A DNA stretch of 64,000 bases from Undibacterium sp. YM2 (GTDB taxonomy: Bacteria; Pseudomonadota; Gammaproteobacteria; Burkholderiales; Burkholderiaceae_D): positions 3,782,001 through 3,846,000 of the forward strand of contig NZ_AP018441.1 in assembly GCF_009937975.1 (NCBI RefSeq). The letters are read 5' to 3'. The first letter of the stretch is position 1, and each line of letters begins with the position of its first letter. Below are positions 62,051 to 64,000 of this stretch, piece by piece. Below the pieces are notes generated by a model that was given only the letters and a program-made list of their open reading frames with translations, was not told where the DNA came from and did not search any database. Position numbers and translations under genes: made by a program.

Positions 62051-62838
62051 TCCGGTTTGAAACGCGGCAGATAATCGCGCTGCAACCACTGATCAGGTAC
62101 TTCACGCCTGACCAGGTTAGAGTAACGCATCACGGTGACCCAGCTTGGATCCAGGCCGTCAATGATGACGGTTTCTGTCGGCCTGTCTATGCCCAGCTGT
62201 TTTTCATAGCGGCGGTAATAGGCGGTCTTGAGCAGCTTGCCGCTTTCGGTATAAAACTTGGCCTTGACCGGATGATTATTGCCCACCTCTATCCACATGT
62301 CGATGTGATGATAGGTGGCATCCGGAGTACTGGCATTCATGCTCAGCTTGTTGCAGTGCTTGGTCTGGCGATCACCATCCTGGGTGTCTTCTTCTACCGC
62401 GCTCACGGCCTGGTAGTCCTTGGCCAGATTGACTGTCACCACATCGCCATTCGATGCCTGGCCCAGCAGGCGCTGTTGCGGTGACATGCGTATGCTGGCC
62501 TTGCTGCTGGGGTCGTAAAACCACAAGTCCTTGCCGCTGAAGAGTATCAGTTTGTTGGCATCCCTGGCTGGCGCAACATAGCGTATCAGGCTGCGGAACT
62601 GGCCGCTATTGGGGTCAGCCTTGGAATAGATGGACAGGGTGCTGGTATCCGTCTGTTTGCCTGCGCGGTATTCGATGAGGGTATTGGTCAGGCCAAACGG
62701 ATAATCAGGATTGCGCACCACATCACTGGCAGCCAGTATTTCTTGCGGGCTCTGAGCTGCCTGGGCGGCCTGCGCAGTTCCCATGAACAATCCAGCCATG
62801 GCGAAACAAACTACGGACAACTTTAAAAAGTTCATCAT
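62047..62838 (-). CDS. Outer membrane lipoprotein-sorting-like protein (LolA-fold, PF17131-type)
   Basis: This 263-residue exported protein has a signal peptide ending MGTAQAAQA. The fold-specific pattern is clear: RSLIRYVAPARDANKLILFS, GKDLWFYDPSSKASIRMSPQ and QRLLGQASNGDVVTVNLAKDY, as in proteins annotated outer-membrane lipoprotein-sorting protein. It likely binds acyl chains in the periplasm. It begins six bases after the permease stop and overlaps the beta-barrel gene start. Confidence 0.88.
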   Translation of the reverse strand: MMNFLKLSVVCFAMAGLFMGTAQAAQAAQSPQEILAASDVVRNPDYPFGLTNTLIEYRAGKQTDTSTLSIYSKADPNSGQFRSLIRYVAPARDANKLILFSGKDLWFYDPSSKASIRMSPQQRLLGQASNGDVVTVNLAKDYQAVSAVEEDTQDGDRQTKHCNKLSMNASTPDATYHHIDMWIEVGNNHPVKAKFYTESGKLLKTAYYRRYEKQLGIDRPTETVIIDGLDPSWVTVMRYSNLVRREVPDQWLQRDYLPRFKPE

Positions 62839-62844
62839 ATTTCC

Positions 62845-64000
62845 TTATACATGTCTCAATGCATCGACAATCATCAGTCTTGATGCCCGGTTAGCAGGCA
62901 ACCAGGCCGAGATCACCGTCACCAGCAAAAGACCAATGATACTGCCTATGAGCAAAGGCATGTCTTGCCATACGCGCACCTGTATCAGGTAGGCATAGGA
63001 ATAGCCTGGCGGCGTCCACGCTGCACCACTGTTGTTGATCAGATAGGCGATGACCAGCGAGCCAAGCAGGCCGCATACCGCACCTATCGCGCCCAGCAAC
63101 ACACCTTCACACAGGAACAGCCTGCGCAAGCCGGAACGGCGCAAACCCATGGCGCGCAAGGTGCCTATCTCAACCGTGCGTTCTACCACGGCAGTACTCA
63201 TGGTATTGCCGATAGTGAAGAGGACGATCACGCCTATCAGTATGGAGATAAAGCCGAACATGGAATTCATGAATTGCACCGTCTGTCCATACATGGGGTT
63301 GAGTACCTTGAAGTCCAGCAGTTCCAGCGTCTGCCCCTTGACGTTCTGATCCAGCAACTGTTGCAGACGGGCGCGCGCTACCGGCATCTGCGATGTATAT
63401 TTCAACTGTATCTGTATCGCGGTTACCTGCGCCGTGCTATTACCATAAATCAGCTTTTGTGCCTGACTCAAATGCATGGCCATATACACGTCATCAAGGG
63501 CCTTGATGCCCATGTTCCTGGCGGTAATGACACTGAGGCTGGCAACATTCGGTGCACCATGTGAAGTTGCCGCCAGCATTTCTATGCGGGTGCCCTCTTC
63601 CTTGACGGTATTGCCCTGCTCCAGTGCGGACAGCGCTGCGATATCGCCGGGCGCCTGTGCGCTATTATCGGCGGGAGTGACAACCGTGTCGTCCTGTTTA
63701 CAGTCTGGTATCTGCAAGGCCTTGCACAATTTGATCTTGCGCGCCACGCCCTCGCCTATGACCACTGCATCGGGGTTGCTGCCATTCAAAGGGAGAGGCT
63801 TGGCATAGCTTTGCATGCCGTAGTCATTCCAGTTCAGCATCTGGTTGCGCTCGGGCACAACGACGCCTAATGCCAGTACCGAACGTGAAACACCCGCAGA
63901 AAAATTACCGGCGAGGCCACCAAGCTGCAAGGTTGGCGTCACCACCACCAGCATGGGGGCCAGTTCCTTGTCCTGTTTGACGAGGTCAATGATGTGCTGA
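62845..64000 (-). CDS. ABC transporter permease, FtsX/MacB type (N-terminus beyond window)
   Basis: At least 385 residues are visible, without a true start, because the open frame continues past the right edge; the ATG at 63954 is internal. Visible parts are a periplasmic domain (MacB-type core, with SVITARNMGIKALDDVYMAM) and the last three membrane helices of an FtsX domain, including FISILIGVIVLFTIGNTMSTA, VEIGTLRAMGLRRSGLRRLFL and a final helix before ASRLMIVDALRHV. These permeases use ATP-driven movement to expel lipids or lipoproteins. An ATPase gene is expected just outside the window. Confidence 0.9.
   Translation of the reverse strand, partial: QHIIDLVKQDKELAPMLVVVTPTLQLGGLAGNFSAGVSRSVLALGVVVPERNQMLNWNDYGMQSYAKPLPLNGSNPDAVVIGEGVARKIKLCKALQIPDCKQDDTVVTPADNSAQAPGDIAALSALEQGNTVKEEGTRIEMLAATSHGAPNVASLSVITARNMGIKALDDVYMAMHLSQAQKLIYGNSTAQVTAIQIQLKYTSQMPVARARLQQLLDQNVKGQTLELLDFKVLNPMYGQTVQFMNSMFGFISILIGVIVLFTIGNTMSTAVVERTVEIGTLRAMGLRRSGLRRLFLCEGVLLGAIGAVCGLLGSLVIAYLINNSGAAWTPPGYSYAYLIQVRVWQDMPLLIGSIIGLLLVTVISAWLPANRASRLMIVDALRHV

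Overview
The window looks like chromosome of a betaproteobacterium of the order Burkholderiales, most likely family Oxalobacteraceae (an Undibacterium-like organism is my best guess). The basis is the Burkholderia-type trimeric porin, a type 2 PyrF, the rpsP-rimM-trmD-rplS cluster followed by a CoA-type NUDIX gene and a CobD/CbiB-like gene, and an etfBA/acyl-CoA dehydrogenase operon. This is inference from gene families, not a database match. No rRNA, tRNA, CRISPR array or complete insertion sequence was recognised.

Left part (1-19.3 kb): a partial winged-helix regulator, a methyl-accepting chemotaxis protein, a livKHMGF-type ABC importer, an orphan TRAP-type binding protein and, divergently, a fused hydantoinase/5-oxoprolinase followed by a porin and an amino-acid-type periplasmic binding protein. 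Together these read as uptake and opening of small cyclic amides or amino acids. Next come pyrF, the peroxide pair ohrR/ohr with a clear OhrR operator inside the ohr promoter, and a five-gene minus-strand copper operon (DUF2946, SCO1, PCuAC, a 67-residue membrane peptide, YcnI/DUF1775) that probably serves periplasmic copper delivery to cytochrome oxidase.

Centre (19.4-37.9 kb): the standout locus, a type I secretion island on the minus strand. It has an HlyB-like exporter, an HlyD-like adaptor, a 280-residue membrane-anchored unknown and one giant RTX protein. As given, the giant gene is split into three open frames and the unknown into two. All three breaks sit in homopolymer runs and are all one base short. 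Restoring one base at each gives a single 4,476-residue RTX protein and a single 280-residue protein. The giant carries a FrpC-like self-processing module with an Asp-Pro site, many RTX nonapeptide blocks, and five cadherin-like units encoded by exact-length 312-bp tandem repeats.

Right part (38-64 kb): a LolA-fold protein, an acyltransferase, an ECF sigma factor and its probable membrane anti-sigma; a TPR protein; a second acyltransferase; a GNAT; a CobD/CbiB-like protein; a 157-bp MITE-like element; the ribosomal/tRNA-modification operon; a TM2 protein; small and larger membrane proteins; a PHB-depolymerase-like esterase; etfB-etfA-acyl-CoA dehydrogenase; a TusA-like protein; alaS translationally coupled to a GNAT and followed by a NUDIX gene; and, at the right edge, an FtsX-type ABC permease, a lipoprotein-sorting-like protein and an outer-membrane beta-barrel in one overlapping operon.
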